NCBI GenBank assembly: GCA_016712535.1
Contig: JADJQW010000002.1
Span: 1,426,001 to 1,490,000 of the forward strand
DNA from: Flavobacteriales bacterium
GTDB lineage: Bacteria > Bacteroidota > Bacteroidia > Flavobacteriales_F > PHOS-HE28
Direction: 5' to 3'
Length of the DNA: 64,000 nucleotides
Of the stretch, positions 27,784 to 36,379 are shown in pieces (position 1 is the first letter of the stretch; every line of letters starts with the position of its first letter). The position numbers and the translations under genes were made by a program. The notes beneath the pieces are model-generated. The model had not been told where the DNA came from. It made no database searches and worked only from the letters and a program-made list of their open reading frames with translations.

Positions 27784-28485
27784 GTGAACCCCATCACCAT
27801 CGCGATAGACGGCTTCTCGTCGTGCGGCAAGAGCACGCTGGCCAAGCAACTGGCGGCGCACTTGGGCTACACCTACATCGATAGCGGCGCCATGTACCGG
27901 GCGGTGGCGCTGCATGTGATGGAGCAGGGCCTTGCACCGGGCGGCGTCCTGGATCGCGGCGCGCTGCTGGCCGCGCTCGATGGCATCCGTATCCGTTTCG
28001 AGCACGATCCCCTGAGCGGCCACAGCGCCACCTGGCTCAACGGCCGCAACGTGGAGCACGAGATCCGCAGCATGGCGGTGAGCCAGCACGTCACCCTGGT
28101 GAGCCCGGTGCCCGAAGTGCGCGCCAAGCTGGTGCGTTTGCAGCAGGAGATGGGCCGCGCGAAGGGCGTGGTGATGGACGGCCGCGATATCGGCACGGTG
28201 GTGTTCCCCGATGCTGAGGTGAAGCTCTTCATGACCGCGCGGCCCGAGGTGCGCGCGATGCGTCGTTATCACGAGTTGAAGCAGAAAGGGCAGGAGGTCG
28301 ATCTCGCGGCCGTGCAGGCGAACATCGCCCAACGCGACCTGGACGATACCACGCGCGCCGCCGATCCCTTGCGCAAGGCGGCTGACGCGATCGAGATCGA
28401 CAACAGCGACATCACCGCCGAGGAGCAGTTCCAGCGCGCGCTCGATGTGGTGCTGGGCAAACTGGCCGCCGTGGGCTACGAATGA
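27784..28485 (+). CDS. cmk: Cytidylate kinase
   Basis: 233 residues from a GTG at 27784; a TTG at 27760 is possible but less natural. The enzyme phosphorylates CMP and dCMP with ATP in pyrimidine salvage. Visible motifs are the P-loop GFSSCGKST at residues 10-18, the family segment DSGAMYRA, the MDGRDIGTVVFPDA motif of the CMP-binding domain, and RRYHELKQKG plus RDLDDTTRAADPL of the lid. Length and order match bacterial Cmk. It is followed by the zinc-protease gene with a 4-base ATGA overlap, so the two are translationally coupled. Confidence 0.95.
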   Translation: MNPITIAIDGFSSCGKSTLAKQLAAHLGYTYIDSGAMYRAVALHVMEQGLAPGGVLDRGALLAALDGIRIRFEHDPLSGHSATWLNGRNVEHEIRSMAVSQHVTLVSPVPEVRAKLVRLQQEMGRAKGVVMDGRDIGTVVFPDAEVKLFMTARPEVRAMRRYHELKQKGQEVDLAAVQANIAQRDLDDTTRAADPLRKAADAIEIDNSDITAEEQFQRALDVVLGKLAAVGYE

Positions 28486-29297
28486 CCCACGCGATGCGCA
28501 TCGGCATCTCCTTGCTCCTGGCCGTGTTCGTCCATGCAGGCGTGGCGCAGCAGCCAACGCTCGATGAGGCCGCTGCGCGCGAGGCCGTGTACCGGATCGT
28601 GCGCCACAGCGGACTGGTGCCCAACTTCGTGGTGCGCGCCAGCAGCGAGACGCGCACGGCCATCGCGTACGTGAAGGACAAGCAGCGCGTGATCGCCTAC
28701 AATCCGCAGTTCATGGCCACCGTGCTCGACAGCGCGCGCAGCGATTGGAGCGCGATCAGCATCCTCGCGCACGAAGTGGCGCACCACCTGCTGGGCCACA
28801 CCATCGATCCCGCATCGCTCCGTCCCGGCGATGAACTGGCCTGCGACCGTTATTCGGGCTTCGTGCTCTTCGGCATGGGCGCTGCGCTTGCCGATGCGCT
28901 CTCCGCCCAGAGCGCCATCGGCGATCCGCACGGGACGCGCCGCCACCCGCCGAAGCATGCGCGGCTCGAAGCCATCCGTCACGGCTGGGATGAAGCGCGC
29001 CGATTGCGCGAGGGCCTGCCGCCGGAGTCACCACGCGATCCCGATGGCCTGCAATACGTCCTGAGCTTCGTTGACGATGCCAACACCTACTACGCCGACA
29101 GCCTGGGCCGCGTGGTGTGGTTCGATCAGAGCGCCTGCGCCATCCCCTTCGGCGAGCTGCGCGATGGCGGCAAGGCCGGTTTCACGCTGCAATGGATGGA
29201 CGAGTCGTTCGTGATTGACGGGCGCATGGCCATCTGGCGCAAGAGCGCGCACGGCATGCCCTTGCAGGTGGGCAGGATGGAACGGTACGCGCGTTAG
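28482..29297 (+). CDS. Exported M48-like zinc metalloprotease
   Basis: 271 residues with a signal peptide (ISLLLAVFVHAGVAQ). The zincin motif HEVAHHLLGH is complete, and the downstream Glu of ELACDRYSG sits where M48 enzymes carry the third zinc ligand. The sequence then breaks from the usual M48 family (HPPKHARLEAIRHGWDEARR is a typical M48 C-terminal helix). The last ~70 residues are a separate beta domain. It is probably a periplasmic protease of quality control. It overlaps cmk upstream by 4 bases and its stop overlaps the convergent kynA stop by 4 bases. An internal ATG at 28494 is an alternative start. Confidence 0.83.
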   Translation: MTHAMRIGISLLLAVFVHAGVAQQPTLDEAAAREAVYRIVRHSGLVPNFVVRASSETRTAIAYVKDKQRVIAYNPQFMATVLDSARSDWSAISILAHEVAHHLLGHTIDPASLRPGDELACDRYSGFVLFGMGAALADALSAQSAIGDPHGTRRHPPKHARLEAIRHGWDEARRLREGLPPESPRDPDGLQYVLSFVDDANTYYADSLGRVVWFDQSACAIPFGELRDGGKAGFTLQWMDESFVIDGRMAIWRKSAHGMPLQVGRMERYAR

Positions 29298-30295
29298 GCG
29301 CTGAAGCGCATGGCTTTCCGGAGCGCCTCGGGCAGCGCTGGGATCTTGCGCCGCTCGAAGAGGAAGCTGCTCAGGTCCGCGATCTCCTGGAATATGTGGT
29401 GGCTGTTGAGCGCGCCGGCGAGGTAGCTCTTGCCGGTGCTGCCGCCGGTGCCCACGCGCAGTCCGATGGTGCGGTGCACCATGCTGAGGTGACGGTAGCG
29501 CCAAGTGGCCAGCGCTTCATCGATGTCGAGCAAGCGCTCCAGCAGGCGGAAGGGCATCTGCAGGATCGGCTCGTCGCGGTAGAGCATGATGAAGACGGCA
29601 GCGCGTGAGGCGGCAGGAGAGAGGCGACGCCCTTCACCGGTGACGAAAAGGCTGTCCCAAAGCGCGAGGTTGCTCTCTTCGCCTTTCACGAGCGATGCGG
29701 AATAGATGGCCTTGTGCTGCTCCCAGAACGGTGTCTCGCCCTGTGGCCAGTAGCGTGCATCGAAGAAAGGCATGCGCTCCAGCCAGGCGTTCACCAGGTC
29801 GAAGAAGGTGGGCTGGCCCTCGAGCGCTTCGATCTCCGCCTTGTGCTCGGGCTTCAATTGGCTGGTGTAATACTGCTTGCCGAAGCGCTGCTCCATGCGC
29901 AGGCCGAGCTTCGCCTCGAGGATCTTGAACTGCATGCTCTGGAAGCCGCTCGCGGGGCGCAGCATGTCGCGGAAGTCGAGGAAGTCGAGCGGCGTCATGG
30001 TCTCCAGGATGTCGATCTGCTTCACCAGCACTTGCAGGATGCTGTGCACGCGGCCCAAGCGGTGCACGGCGATGCTCAGCTCCCCGCCGTCATCGTCCAC
30101 ATGCCCATCGGCGAAGAGGTCCATTACGCTGCCCACCTCGTGCAGCACCTGCTTGAACCAGAGCTCGTAGTTCTGGTGGATGATGATGAAGAGCATCTCG
30201 TCGTGCGCGGGTGCGCCGTGCTTCACGCTCTCCAGCTCCTGCGCGTTGAGGATCTTGTCGAGCTGCAGGTAGTCGGGGTAGTACACGTTGCTCAT
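29294..30295 (-). CDS. kynA: Tryptophan 2,3-dioxygenase
   Basis: 333 residues, an all-helical haem enzyme that opens the indole ring of L-tryptophan to N-formylkynurenine. Family signatures are present: IIIHQNYELWFKQ near residues 37-49, LRPASGFQSMQFK with the carboxylate-binding Arg, YRHLSMVHRTIGLRVGTGGS carrying the distal loop, and TGKSYL. The expected haem-ligand His lies in the MVHRTIG segment. No kynurenine formamidase, kynureninase or kynurenine monooxygenase gene is nearby, so the rest of the pathway must be elsewhere or absent. Its stop overlaps that of the convergent protease gene. Confidence 0.96.
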   Translation of the reverse strand: MSNVYYPDYLQLDKILNAQELESVKHGAPAHDEMLFIIIHQNYELWFKQVLHEVGSVMDLFADGHVDDDGGELSIAVHRLGRVHSILQVLVKQIDILETMTPLDFLDFRDMLRPASGFQSMQFKILEAKLGLRMEQRFGKQYYTSQLKPEHKAEIEALEGQPTFFDLVNAWLERMPFFDARYWPQGETPFWEQHKAIYSASLVKGEESNLALWDSLFVTGEGRRLSPAASRAAVFIMLYRDEPILQMPFRLLERLLDIDEALATWRYRHLSMVHRTIGLRVGTGGSTGKSYLAGALNSHHIFQEIADLSSFLFERRKIPALPEALRKAMRFSA

Positions 30296-30322
30296 CGGTG
30301 GGGCGCGTTCGGGCGATCGCGG

Positions 30323-30330
30323 CGAATGTA
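30323..30330 (-). promoter_or_regulatory. Putative -7 promoter box (TACATTCG) of kynA
   Basis: TAnnTTnG box 27 bases upstream of the ATG at 30295, back-to-back with the box for the divergent gene. Confidence 0.5.
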
Positions 30331-30352
30331 GCCGCGGCCTTTGCGGCGGGGC

Positions 30353-30360
30353 TAACTTTG
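30353..30360 (+). promoter_or_regulatory. Putative -7 promoter box (TAACTTTG)
   Basis: Exact TAnnTTTG match only 3 bases before the ATG at 30364. A leaderless or near-leaderless transcript would result. Confidence 0.5.
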
Positions 30361-30363
30361 GTC

Positions 30364-30813
30364 ATGCGCTTCCCGGTCCTTGCCCTGCTTCTCTTCGTGA
30401 TGGAGGCCAACGCGCAATTCGGCATCGGCATCCAGATACCGGTGGGCCGCAGCACCCAGCGCTTGGGCACGGTGCCCGACAGCCTTGCGACGTACGCGCC
30501 GAAGGAACTCGATATCCAGCCCCAATGCACGGTGGAGACCGTGCGCTGGCTGGGCTTGCTCGCGAGTGATTCGCAATGCGGTTCAGAGACGCTCGCTGCG
30601 GATTGTTACAACGGCGAAACCGTCACCCTGCGCTTCACCGTGGAGCGCGATGGATCGGTGAGCGAATTGCAATTGGTGAAGGGCGGGTGCCCATCGCTGG
30701 AGCGGCGCATGCAATGCGGGGCGCAGCATGCACCGCGCTGGCAGCCGGGGCGCATCGGGCATCACAAGGTGCGCACGCGGATGCAGATCCGCTCGTGCAT
30801 CCTCCTGCGCTGA
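30364..30813 (+). CDS. Small exported protein with TonB-C-like domain
   Basis: 149 residues from the ATG at 30364, beginning with a signal peptide (VLALLLFVMEANAQ). The last ~80 residues resemble the C-terminal domain of energy-transducer TonB proteins (TVERDGSVSELQLVKGGCPS), but a preceding transmembrane helix and Pro-rich linker are lacking. It is not a complete TonB. Four Cys residues suggest disulfides. An in-frame upstream extension to 30298 is rejected because the -7 box falls inside it. Confidence 0.68.
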   Translation: MRFPVLALLLFVMEANAQFGIGIQIPVGRSTQRLGTVPDSLATYAPKELDIQPQCTVETVRWLGLLASDSQCGSETLAADCYNGETVTLRFTVERDGSVSELQLVKGGCPSLERRMQCGAQHAPRWQPGRIGHHKVRTRMQIRSCILLR

Positions 30814-30816
30814 TCT

Positions 30817-31227
30817 TTATTCCTGATGGGCCGGCTTCGCCTTGCGCTCCTCGCGGGCCTTCAGTGAGGCATCGCGCTGGGCCTGCTTCATCTGCTGCCA
30901 CTGCGCCCACTGCTCTGCGGTCATCGCCTTCTGGATATCCGCCTGCTTTTTTTCGCGCAGCTCGATCGTCCTTGCGCGCTTGGCCTGCTGTTCGAGGTTC
31001 TGGCGGTTCAGTTCGAGGTAGCGGTCGCCGTATTCGCGGTCGACGCGATTGAGGTCCTCTACTTGCGCATCGGTGAGGCCAAGTTCCTTGGCCATCGTCT
31101 GCGGAGTGGCCCTGGGCGGGAGCACAGGCGCAACAGTGGGCTGCTGCTCGGTGACCGGCTTGGTGGGCTCTTGGGCTTTGGCGGCAGAACCGAAGCCGAG
31201 TGCGAGGGCGAGGAGGGCGTGCTTCAT
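30817..31227 (-). CDS. Small periplasmic helical protein, Spy/CpxP-like
   Basis: 136 residues with a signal peptide (LLALALGFGSAAKAQ) followed by a Pro-rich stretch and a highly charged helical region (LGLTDAQVEDLNRVDREYGD ... KAMTAEQWAQWQQMK). The LTDAQ and MTAEQW elements resemble the LTxxQ repeats of Spy/CpxP-type periplasmic chaperones. Function in this organism is inferred only. It is a single gene whose end lies 3 bases from the convergent gene's end. A -7 box (TAAATTCG) lies 4 bases from the ATG. Confidence 0.7.
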   Translation of the reverse strand: MKHALLALALGFGSAAKAQEPTKPVTEQQPTVAPVLPPRATPQTMAKELGLTDAQVEDLNRVDREYGDRYLELNRQNLEQQAKRARTIELREKKQADIQKAMTAEQWAQWQQMKQAQRDASLKAREERKAKPAHQE

Positions 31228-31231
31228 GCGG

Positions 31232-31239
31232 CGAATTTA
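31232..31239 (-). promoter_or_regulatory. Putative -7 promoter box (TAAATTCG)
   Basis: Four bases upstream of the ATG at 31227, implying a very short leader. Confidence 0.45.
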
Positions 31240-31247
31240 GGATGGGC

Positions 31248-33299
31248 TCAGCGCGCTATCGCGATTCGGACGGTGGCCGTGCCGATGCTCAGCGTGTAGG
31301 CGCCTGGCGCCAGTGCGGATACATCGATCCCGGCCGCTGCGGCCCGGACGGTGGTCTGCAGCGCGCTCCGACCAGCGGCATCGAGCAGCGCGACCGGGGC
31401 GTCAGGGTTCAACAGGTGAGCCTGCGTGATGAAGATCCTGTCTGCGGCCGGATTCGGGTAGGAGGAGAGCACTGTGCGCGGGATCTCGGCAAGGCCCACG
31501 TTCTGGTCAACGTCGATAACGCCCAGCGAAGAAGTGGTGGCGTTCACGAACCAGATGCGGCCGTCGGGCCCCACCTCGATGCCCATGATGCCGGCTGCAC
31601 CGGTCTGGATGCGACCCAGCTCCGCGAAGCTGCCGCCTTCACTGATGTCGAAGATCACGATCTCGCCGCTGGCGTGGTCGCTCACCAGCATGTGGTCGCC
31701 GCTGAGCGCGATGCCTGCAGGCTCCACCAGCCCGGCGGTGATGATGGTCTCCCAGGTGTGGCCGCTCATCTGCGTGTACTCCACATAGCTCTCCCAAGGC
31801 CCGAAGGATGCGGCGCCATCCACGCTGCCGCTGCGCGTATCGAGGCGCAGGATGCGCTGGTTGCCATGGTCCACCACGTAGAGCCAGCCGGTGCGCTTGT
31901 CCAATTCGCAATGGCTCACGATGTGGTCGTTGGGATCGCGCACGATGGTGACGCCGCCGTAGCGCCGGATCACCGCATCGCCATGCCAGGTGTTGCCCGG
32001 ACCGTGGTCCTCGCGGAAGTCGTTCAGCACTACATCGCCGTTGTGGCCATCCACCACCCAGTACCTGTTCCAACGGTCGTGCGCGATGCCTTGGCTGCGC
32101 GGGTTCACATGCAGCATATCCAGGTGGCTGCCCAGCGGGCCTTGGCCGGGGAAGGCGTAAATGGTGGGATCGGCGCTCCACAGCGTGGGACCGGTGAAAG
32201 GGTCGCCGCCATTCTGGTTCGCGTCGAAGATGCCCGGGCAGGTGGCGAAGTTGCCGTTGTCGCCCATGGCGATGCCGGTGGGCAGGCTCATGAAATGTCC
32301 CGCATTGGGATCGCGCTGCCAGAGATGGGTCTGGTTCGGTTCGCCGGGATTGAAGAAGCGCACGGTGCTGCCACCGGTGCCGGCCACATCCTTATTGATG
32401 GCCCAGATCTCATTGCGCGCTGGATCGGGATGCCACGCGAGGTCGCGTGGGGTGAGCAGGTCCTCGTCATCGTCGGCCACGATGGTGACGACGGGCGTTC
32501 CCACGAGGTATTGCGGGACCAGGTCAGGGATGGCCGCATTCACCCACAGGTTGGCCGAAGCCGCATCGTTGGCCGGGTCCTCGTCGGCGCTGCCATTCAG
32601 GTCGCTCGCCCAAACGGTGAGGACAGCGGCGCCAACGTCCGCCGGCATCCACGCATCAGCCGTGAGGAACTCGAAGTTGTTGCCCGAGCCGATGCTCATG
32701 CCGCTGAAGTCCTGCGTGAAGACGATGTCGCCGTCGAGCGCGGCATTGAGCGTGAAGTCCGTGATGGTGGCCGAGCCGAAGTTGCGCAGCACTCCGCTGA
32801 AGCGTGTCTCGAGCCCGATGCGGTTGTAGAGCGGCGTGGTGAGCGAGGTGACGCCCATGTTGAGCGCGAGCGGCTCCTGCACGAGGAAGGTGAAGATCTG
32901 GAAGCCGCCATCCTCGTCGTATTCTCCGATCACCGCGCCGTTGGCCCGCACGCGGAAGGTGGCCTGGCCGTCGCCGTAGCTATCGATGCTGATGATGTTG
33001 TACTGCACGCCCTCGTTCAGGCACCATGGGCCCTCGGTGAAGGTGCTGTTGCTCGCGTAGCCGCCTGCGGGCGAGGTCTGCGTGCCTCCGCTCGCGCAGC
33101 CCAGCGCCGTGGTGTTTCCGCCGATGAAGATCGGAGCCTGGTTGCATGCGTTGCCGAAGGGCACCAGCTGCCAGTAGGTCTCGTTGCCCCAATCGTCGGT
33201 GAGCACCTCGATGGTGATCTCCATCTGCCCGGCGGGGCATTGGGCGAAGAGGGCCGCCGTGGGGATGGAAGCCAGGAGAAGAGCGGAAAGGGCGCGCAT
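31248..33299 (-). CDS. Secreted NHL/beta-propeller protein with T9SS sorting tail
   Basis: 683 residues with a signal peptide (SALLLASIPTAALFAQ). An N-terminal beta domain (~20-140) precedes a CARDB-like segment (~150-260). A propeller-type region of ~300 residues follows, with repeated NHL-like units (DKRTGWLYVVDHGNQRILRL and IALSGDHMLVSDHASGEIVI). The end is a T9SS type A domain (LSSYPNPAADRIFI ... VALLDAAGRSALQ ... LAPGAYTLSI). No catalytic residue is visible, so carbohydrate or protein binding is a reasonable guess. A -7 box (TAGCTTGG) lies 21 bases upstream of the ATG. The downstream gene's own promoter lies between the two, so it is probably monocistronic. Confidence 0.85.
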   Translation of the reverse strand: MRALSALLLASIPTAALFAQCPAGQMEITIEVLTDDWGNETYWQLVPFGNACNQAPIFIGGNTTALGCASGGTQTSPAGGYASNSTFTEGPWCLNEGVQYNIISIDSYGDGQATFRVRANGAVIGEYDEDGGFQIFTFLVQEPLALNMGVTSLTTPLYNRIGLETRFSGVLRNFGSATITDFTLNAALDGDIVFTQDFSGMSIGSGNNFEFLTADAWMPADVGAAVLTVWASDLNGSADEDPANDAASANLWVNAAIPDLVPQYLVGTPVVTIVADDDEDLLTPRDLAWHPDPARNEIWAINKDVAGTGGSTVRFFNPGEPNQTHLWQRDPNAGHFMSLPTGIAMGDNGNFATCPGIFDANQNGGDPFTGPTLWSADPTIYAFPGQGPLGSHLDMLHVNPRSQGIAHDRWNRYWVVDGHNGDVVLNDFREDHGPGNTWHGDAVIRRYGGVTIVRDPNDHIVSHCELDKRTGWLYVVDHGNQRILRLDTRSGSVDGAASFGPWESYVEYTQMSGHTWETIITAGLVEPAGIALSGDHMLVSDHASGEIVIFDISEGGSFAELGRIQTGAAGIMGIEVGPDGRIWFVNATTSSLGVIDVDQNVGLAEIPRTVLSSYPNPAADRIFITQAHLLNPDAPVALLDAAGRSALQTTVRAAAAGIDVSALAPGAYTLSIGTATVRIAIAR

Positions 33300-33320
33300 T
33301 CGTGGATATCGGTTTGGGCG

Positions 33321-33328
33321 CCAAGCTA
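33321..33328 (-). promoter_or_regulatory. Putative -7 promoter box (TAGCTTGG)
   Basis: TAnnTTnG box 21 bases upstream of the ATG at 33299. Confidence 0.45.
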
Positions 33329-33410
33329 ACCGATGCGCACAACGGCTCGCGAAGACTCGGCGAGGGCTGTGCTGCTTTCCTTGGAAGCCTTCAAGCAGCC
33401 GACGGATCCA

Positions 33411-33959
33411 TCAGTCCGAGGCCAGGCGGGCGTACACGGCCGAGTCGAGTTGCTTGCCTTGCCAGTGGAGGTTGCCGCGCAAGGTTCCCTCGTACCGGTA
33501 ACCACTGCGCTCGAGCAAGCCACGCGATGCAGCGTTGGCTGGATCCGTGATGGCTTCGATCCGCCAGAAGCCCATGCCGAATCCATGGGCTGTCACAGCG
33601 GTCAAGGCTTCCCTCATCAACCCTTTGCGCCAATGATCCGGACTGAGCAGGTAGCCCACCTCTGCCGTGCAATGCTCGGGCCGGAGCCGGTAGAAGCCGA
33701 TCGTGCCGATGAGCCTGGGCGAATCGGGAAGGCTGATGCCCCAAGTGATGCCGCTCCCATTGCTTCGGCCCTCAGCGATCTGTTCGATGAGTTCGGCCGC
33801 ATCCTGCTCAGTGCTGGCGCGCGGGCGGGCCAGATGCCGCATCACGCGTTCATCGGTGCGCAAGGCGAAGAGCGCGGGCGCATCGGCCGCGGTGATCTCG
33901 CGCAGCACCAAGCGGTCTGTGCGCAGGACCGGGAATTCGGAGAAATCGAGTTCAAGCAT
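33411..33959 (-). CDS. GNAT acetyltransferase, RimJ/RimL-like
   Basis: 182 residues of the GNAT fold, subtype acting on protein N-termini or small amines. Characteristic segments are LRTDRLVLREITAADAPALF at the start, IGTIGFYRLRPEHCTAEVGY (beta-4), LSPDHWRKGLMREALTAV carrying the acetyl-CoA pyrophosphate loop, and a C-terminal SRGLLERSGYRYEGTLRGN. Substrate is not predictable. It is last of three co-directed genes (35239 to 33411) separated by 3 bases or overlapping. Confidence 0.9.
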   Translation of the reverse strand: MLELDFSEFPVLRTDRLVLREITAADAPALFALRTDERVMRHLARPRASTEQDAAELIEQIAEGRSNGSGITWGISLPDSPRLIGTIGFYRLRPEHCTAEVGYLLSPDHWRKGLMREALTAVTAHGFGMGFWRIEAITDPANAASRGLLERSGYRYEGTLRGNLHWQGKQLDSAVYARLASD

Positions 33960-33962
33960 GGT

Positions 33963-34709
33963 TCACGCGATTCGCTTGAGGAACATTGACACCTCTGCAT
34001 TGAAGCGCTCCGGCGCCTCCACCGGGCTGAGGTGCGCGGCGCCCTCGATCACCACCATGCGACTGTCGGGCAACGCAGCACGCATGGCTTCGCTGGTAGG
34101 CAGGGGCATCAAGGCATCATCGCTTCCGGTGACGATCAGGGCGGGCTTGTTGAGTTCCCGAAGCACGCGCGTGCGATCGGGGCGCAGCGCCATGCCGCGC
34201 GACGCCGCCGCGATGGCTTCAGGCCGTTGGCCTGCCATGATCGCTTCAACGCGTGCGGCCGCTTGAGCCTGCTCCCGCCGGGTGCGTTCACTGAGCACCT
34301 TCGGGATCATCGCGCGGGCGATCACGGCGGCGCCTTTTTCCAGCGCATCCGAAGCGGTCTGCTCGCGCGCCGCCTTGCCTTCTTCGGTGTCGGCGGTCGA
34401 TCGGGTGTTGCAGAGGATCAGCCCTTGCACGCGCTCCGGCCAACGATCCGCGAATGCCATTGCCACGTATCCGCCCATGCTCAGGCCGCAGAGCACGGCG
34501 CGCTCCAAGCCGTGCGCATCGAGCAGCGCGCGCAGGTCATCGGCGTAGGCTTCCATGGACATGGCGCTGGGCACTTCGCGACGGTCAGCGCCGAAGCCGC
34601 GCAGATCAGGCGCGAGCACCTCAGCTATCGATGAGAGGCCTTCAAGCTGCTCCTGCCAGAAGCTGCCGTCCAAAGGGAAACCGTGGATGAGGAGGAGGGA
34701 TTGCTTCAT
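33963..34709 (-). CDS. Alpha/beta-hydrolase fold protein
   Basis: 248 residues from the ATG at 34709, which overlaps the preceding gene's stop by 4 bases. The nucleophile elbow is GLSMGGY, the oxyanion region is LIHGFPLDGSFWQ, the late Asp is in TGSDDALMP and the His in EGAAHLSPVEAP. The layout fits small esterases or hydrolases of the 3-oxoadipate enol-lactonase type. The actual substrate is unknown. Middle member of a three-gene unit with a pyridoxamine-phosphate-oxidase-like protein upstream and a GNAT enzyme downstream. Confidence 0.9.
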   Translation of the reverse strand: MKQSLLLIHGFPLDGSFWQEQLEGLSSIAEVLAPDLRGFGADRREVPSAMSMEAYADDLRALLDAHGLERAVLCGLSMGGYVAMAFADRWPERVQGLILCNTRSTADTEEGKAAREQTASDALEKGAAVIARAMIPKVLSERTRREQAQAAARVEAIMAGQRPEAIAAASRGMALRPDRTRVLRELNKPALIVTGSDDALMPLPTSEAMRAALPDSRMVVIEGAAHLSPVEAPERFNAEVSMFLKRIA

Positions 34710-35239
34710 GCCGGCAGTCCATCGATGCTGCGCATGTTCTTCTCGGCTTGATAGGCACGCACCCCGTCCTCGCCCTTCTTCACCGCCCAGTCGATCAGTT
34801 GCTGCCGTTCGCCTGCATGCTTGTACAAGGGCACCCCGAATCCGCACGAGGTCTGCACCGATCCTATGTGGAGCAAGATGATCTGCCGCTCGCCGGGGAT
34901 CGCATCGCCGAAGGAAGGGCGCAGCGCATGCCAGCGGTCGTCGGCAGGCCTCAGCACCTCGCCGGTTCCGTACAGTCGAAGGATCAAGGGCGAACCCTCG
35001 AACGCGCAGAACATGAAGGTGAGCCTCCCGTTCTCGCGCAGGTGCGCCGCCGTTTCGTTTCCGCTGCCTGTCAGGTCCAGATAGCCCGACAGCTGCGGCG
35101 AGAGGACGCGGAAGGTGTTGAGCCCTTTGGGCGATAGGTTCACCCTTCCGTGGTTGGGCGCCGTGCCGACGAAGAACATCCGTTGCGCTGCGATGAAGGC
35201 CGTGAGCCGGTCATCGAGGCGGTCCATGAACTTGGCCAT
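34706..35239 (-). CDS. Pyridoxamine 5'-phosphate oxidase family protein
   Basis: 177 residues from the ATG at 35239, chosen because a TACTTTGG -7 box sits 4 bases upstream. The protein has the split-barrel FMN-binding fold of the PNPOx-like superfamily (FFVGTAPNHGRVNLSPKGLN, YLDLTGSGNETAAHL, LRLYGTGEVLRPADDRWHAL). Such small members use F420, FMN or haem, and many are of unknown function; it is not a full PdxH. First gene of a three-gene operon and divergent from the gene at 35283. Confidence 0.87.
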   Translation of the reverse strand: MAKFMDRLDDRLTAFIAAQRMFFVGTAPNHGRVNLSPKGLNTFRVLSPQLSGYLDLTGSGNETAAHLRENGRLTFMFCAFEGSPLILRLYGTGEVLRPADDRWHALRPSFGDAIPGERQIILLHIGSVQTSCGFGVPLYKHAGERQQLIDWAVKKGEDGVRAYQAEKNMRSIDGLPA

Positions 35240-35243
35240 GGCG

Positions 35244-35251
35244 CCAAAGTA
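35244..35251 (-). promoter_or_regulatory. Putative -7 promoter box (TACTTTGG)
   Basis: TAnnTTnG box 4 bases from the ATG at 35239. Back-to-back with the box at 35270 in a 43-base divergent gap. Confidence 0.45.
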
Positions 35252-35269
35252 TCGCCGGGAAGCCCGTGC

Positions 35270-35277
35270 TAGCTTGC
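35270..35277 (+). promoter_or_regulatory. Putative -7 promoter box (TAGCTTGC)
   Basis: TAnnTTnG-like box 5 bases upstream of the ATG at 35283. Confidence 0.4.
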
Positions 35278-35282
35278 GCGGC

Positions 35283-36377
35283 ATGCGCGCCGCCACGCTG
35301 TTCATCCTGCTCCTGTCGCTGTGTGATGCATGGGCCAAGGACTATATCGTTCCCGCCAACGATGTCGCCGGCTTCTTCGCAGCGATGCCCAAGGATGCCG
35401 CGCGCGTTTCGTTCTCTGCTGCCGCGGTCTACAAGTGCAACACCGACATCGTGCTGCCCGACGCGCAATTGCTGGTGATCGACGGGGCAGGGGCGAAGCT
35501 GTTGCTCGGCCCCAACAGCAACGGTTTCACACGCGCCATCAAGGACCAGAAGGATGCGTTGGCCCGTGTGGGCAGCCGTTATGCGATCCGCGATTTCGCG
35601 GCCATCGAGGGCGGCAAGAAGGCCATCGACCTCAAAGCCACGCTGGGCAGCGTGATCGAGAACGTGCGCTGCGTGGGGCAGGGCGAGGCGGCCATCGACC
35701 TGCGCTTCTGCCTGATGACGCGCGTGAGCAACGTGCTGGTCACGAACCCCAAGGCGCGCGGCATCGTGGTGCGGCAAGGCGATTGGCCAGGCGCCAGTTG
35801 GAGCAACAGCCAGAGCAATCACACAGTGCTTGAGCAATGCCGCGTGTATTGCGCGGCCAGCACCACGCAAGCCTTTTGCGTGCTGCACAGCAGCGGCGTG
35901 CGCATGGCGGATTGCATCAGCGAGGGCGCGCCCTGCGATCACGACCTTTTCCTCAGCGCCGCGATCGACGGCCGGGAGGACCAGCCTGCGCGCAACACCG
36001 TGGTGAAGCAGTTCGCGCTCTCGAACTTCCATGTGGAGCATGCCGCGCGCAAGGCCAGCATCCATGTGAACATGCCGCCGCGCGCTGCAGTTGACCTCAG
36101 CGGCATCTACTGGAATGGCAGGATCAGCGCGCCGGTGATCGACTACATCAGCGGGCAGCTCAACCTCAGCAGCATCGGCTGGTGGGACGAGGGCTTCGTG
36201 ATCGCCACGCGGGTGTCGGCGCCGCGCATCTCCATCGATCGCTGCAACGCGGCGCTGAAGGCGGGGTCGGTAATGGGCGGAGGCAAGCGCGCCGGTGCCG
36301 TGCAGTTGCGCGAGCCGCTTCCGGGGAATGATGTGCTGAAGCTGGACTATGTGAAGGTCACAAGGCCAAGCATGTGA
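35283..36377 (+). CDS. Exported right-handed beta-helix-like protein, unknown function
   Basis: 364 residues from the ATG at 35283 with a signal peptide (TLFILLLSLCDAWA). The rest contains repeated short beta turns of the parallel beta-helix type (IEGGKKAIDLKATLGSVIEN, NVRCVGQGEAAIDLRFCLMT). Its Asn/Asp-x-Val periodicity is that of pectate-lyase or polysaccharide-binding beta-helices. I see no conserved catalytic Lys/Arg cluster typical of pectate lyases, so enzyme activity is not claimed. Its stop overlaps or abuts the CPBP protease start (3 bases), so the two are probably co-transcribed. Confidence 0.72.
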   Translation: MRAATLFILLLSLCDAWAKDYIVPANDVAGFFAAMPKDAARVSFSAAAVYKCNTDIVLPDAQLLVIDGAGAKLLLGPNSNGFTRAIKDQKDALARVGSRYAIRDFAAIEGGKKAIDLKATLGSVIENVRCVGQGEAAIDLRFCLMTRVSNVLVTNPKARGIVVRQGDWPGASWSNSQSNHTVLEQCRVYCAASTTQAFCVLHSSGVRMADCISEGAPCDHDLFLSAAIDGREDQPARNTVVKQFALSNFHVEHAARKASIHVNMPPRAAVDLSGIYWNGRISAPVIDYISGQLNLSSIGWWDEGFVIATRVSAPRISIDRCNAALKAGSVMGGGKRAGAVQLREPLPGNDVLKLDYVKVTRPSM

Positions 36378-36379
36378 GC

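Noticed and set aside
30364..30813. Complete TonB protein.
   Set aside because: Only a TonB-C-like region is seen; there is no membrane anchor and Pro-rich linker, and no ExbB/ExbD nearby.
31200..33329. A ~709-codon open frame antisense to the T9SS NHL protein.
   Set aside because: Composition is that of a reverse-complement shadow; the other strand has signal peptide, repeats and sorting tail. Similar shadows at 6059-7516, 24134-25996, 43796-45658, 50442-52028 and 57719-59146 were dismissed for the same reason.
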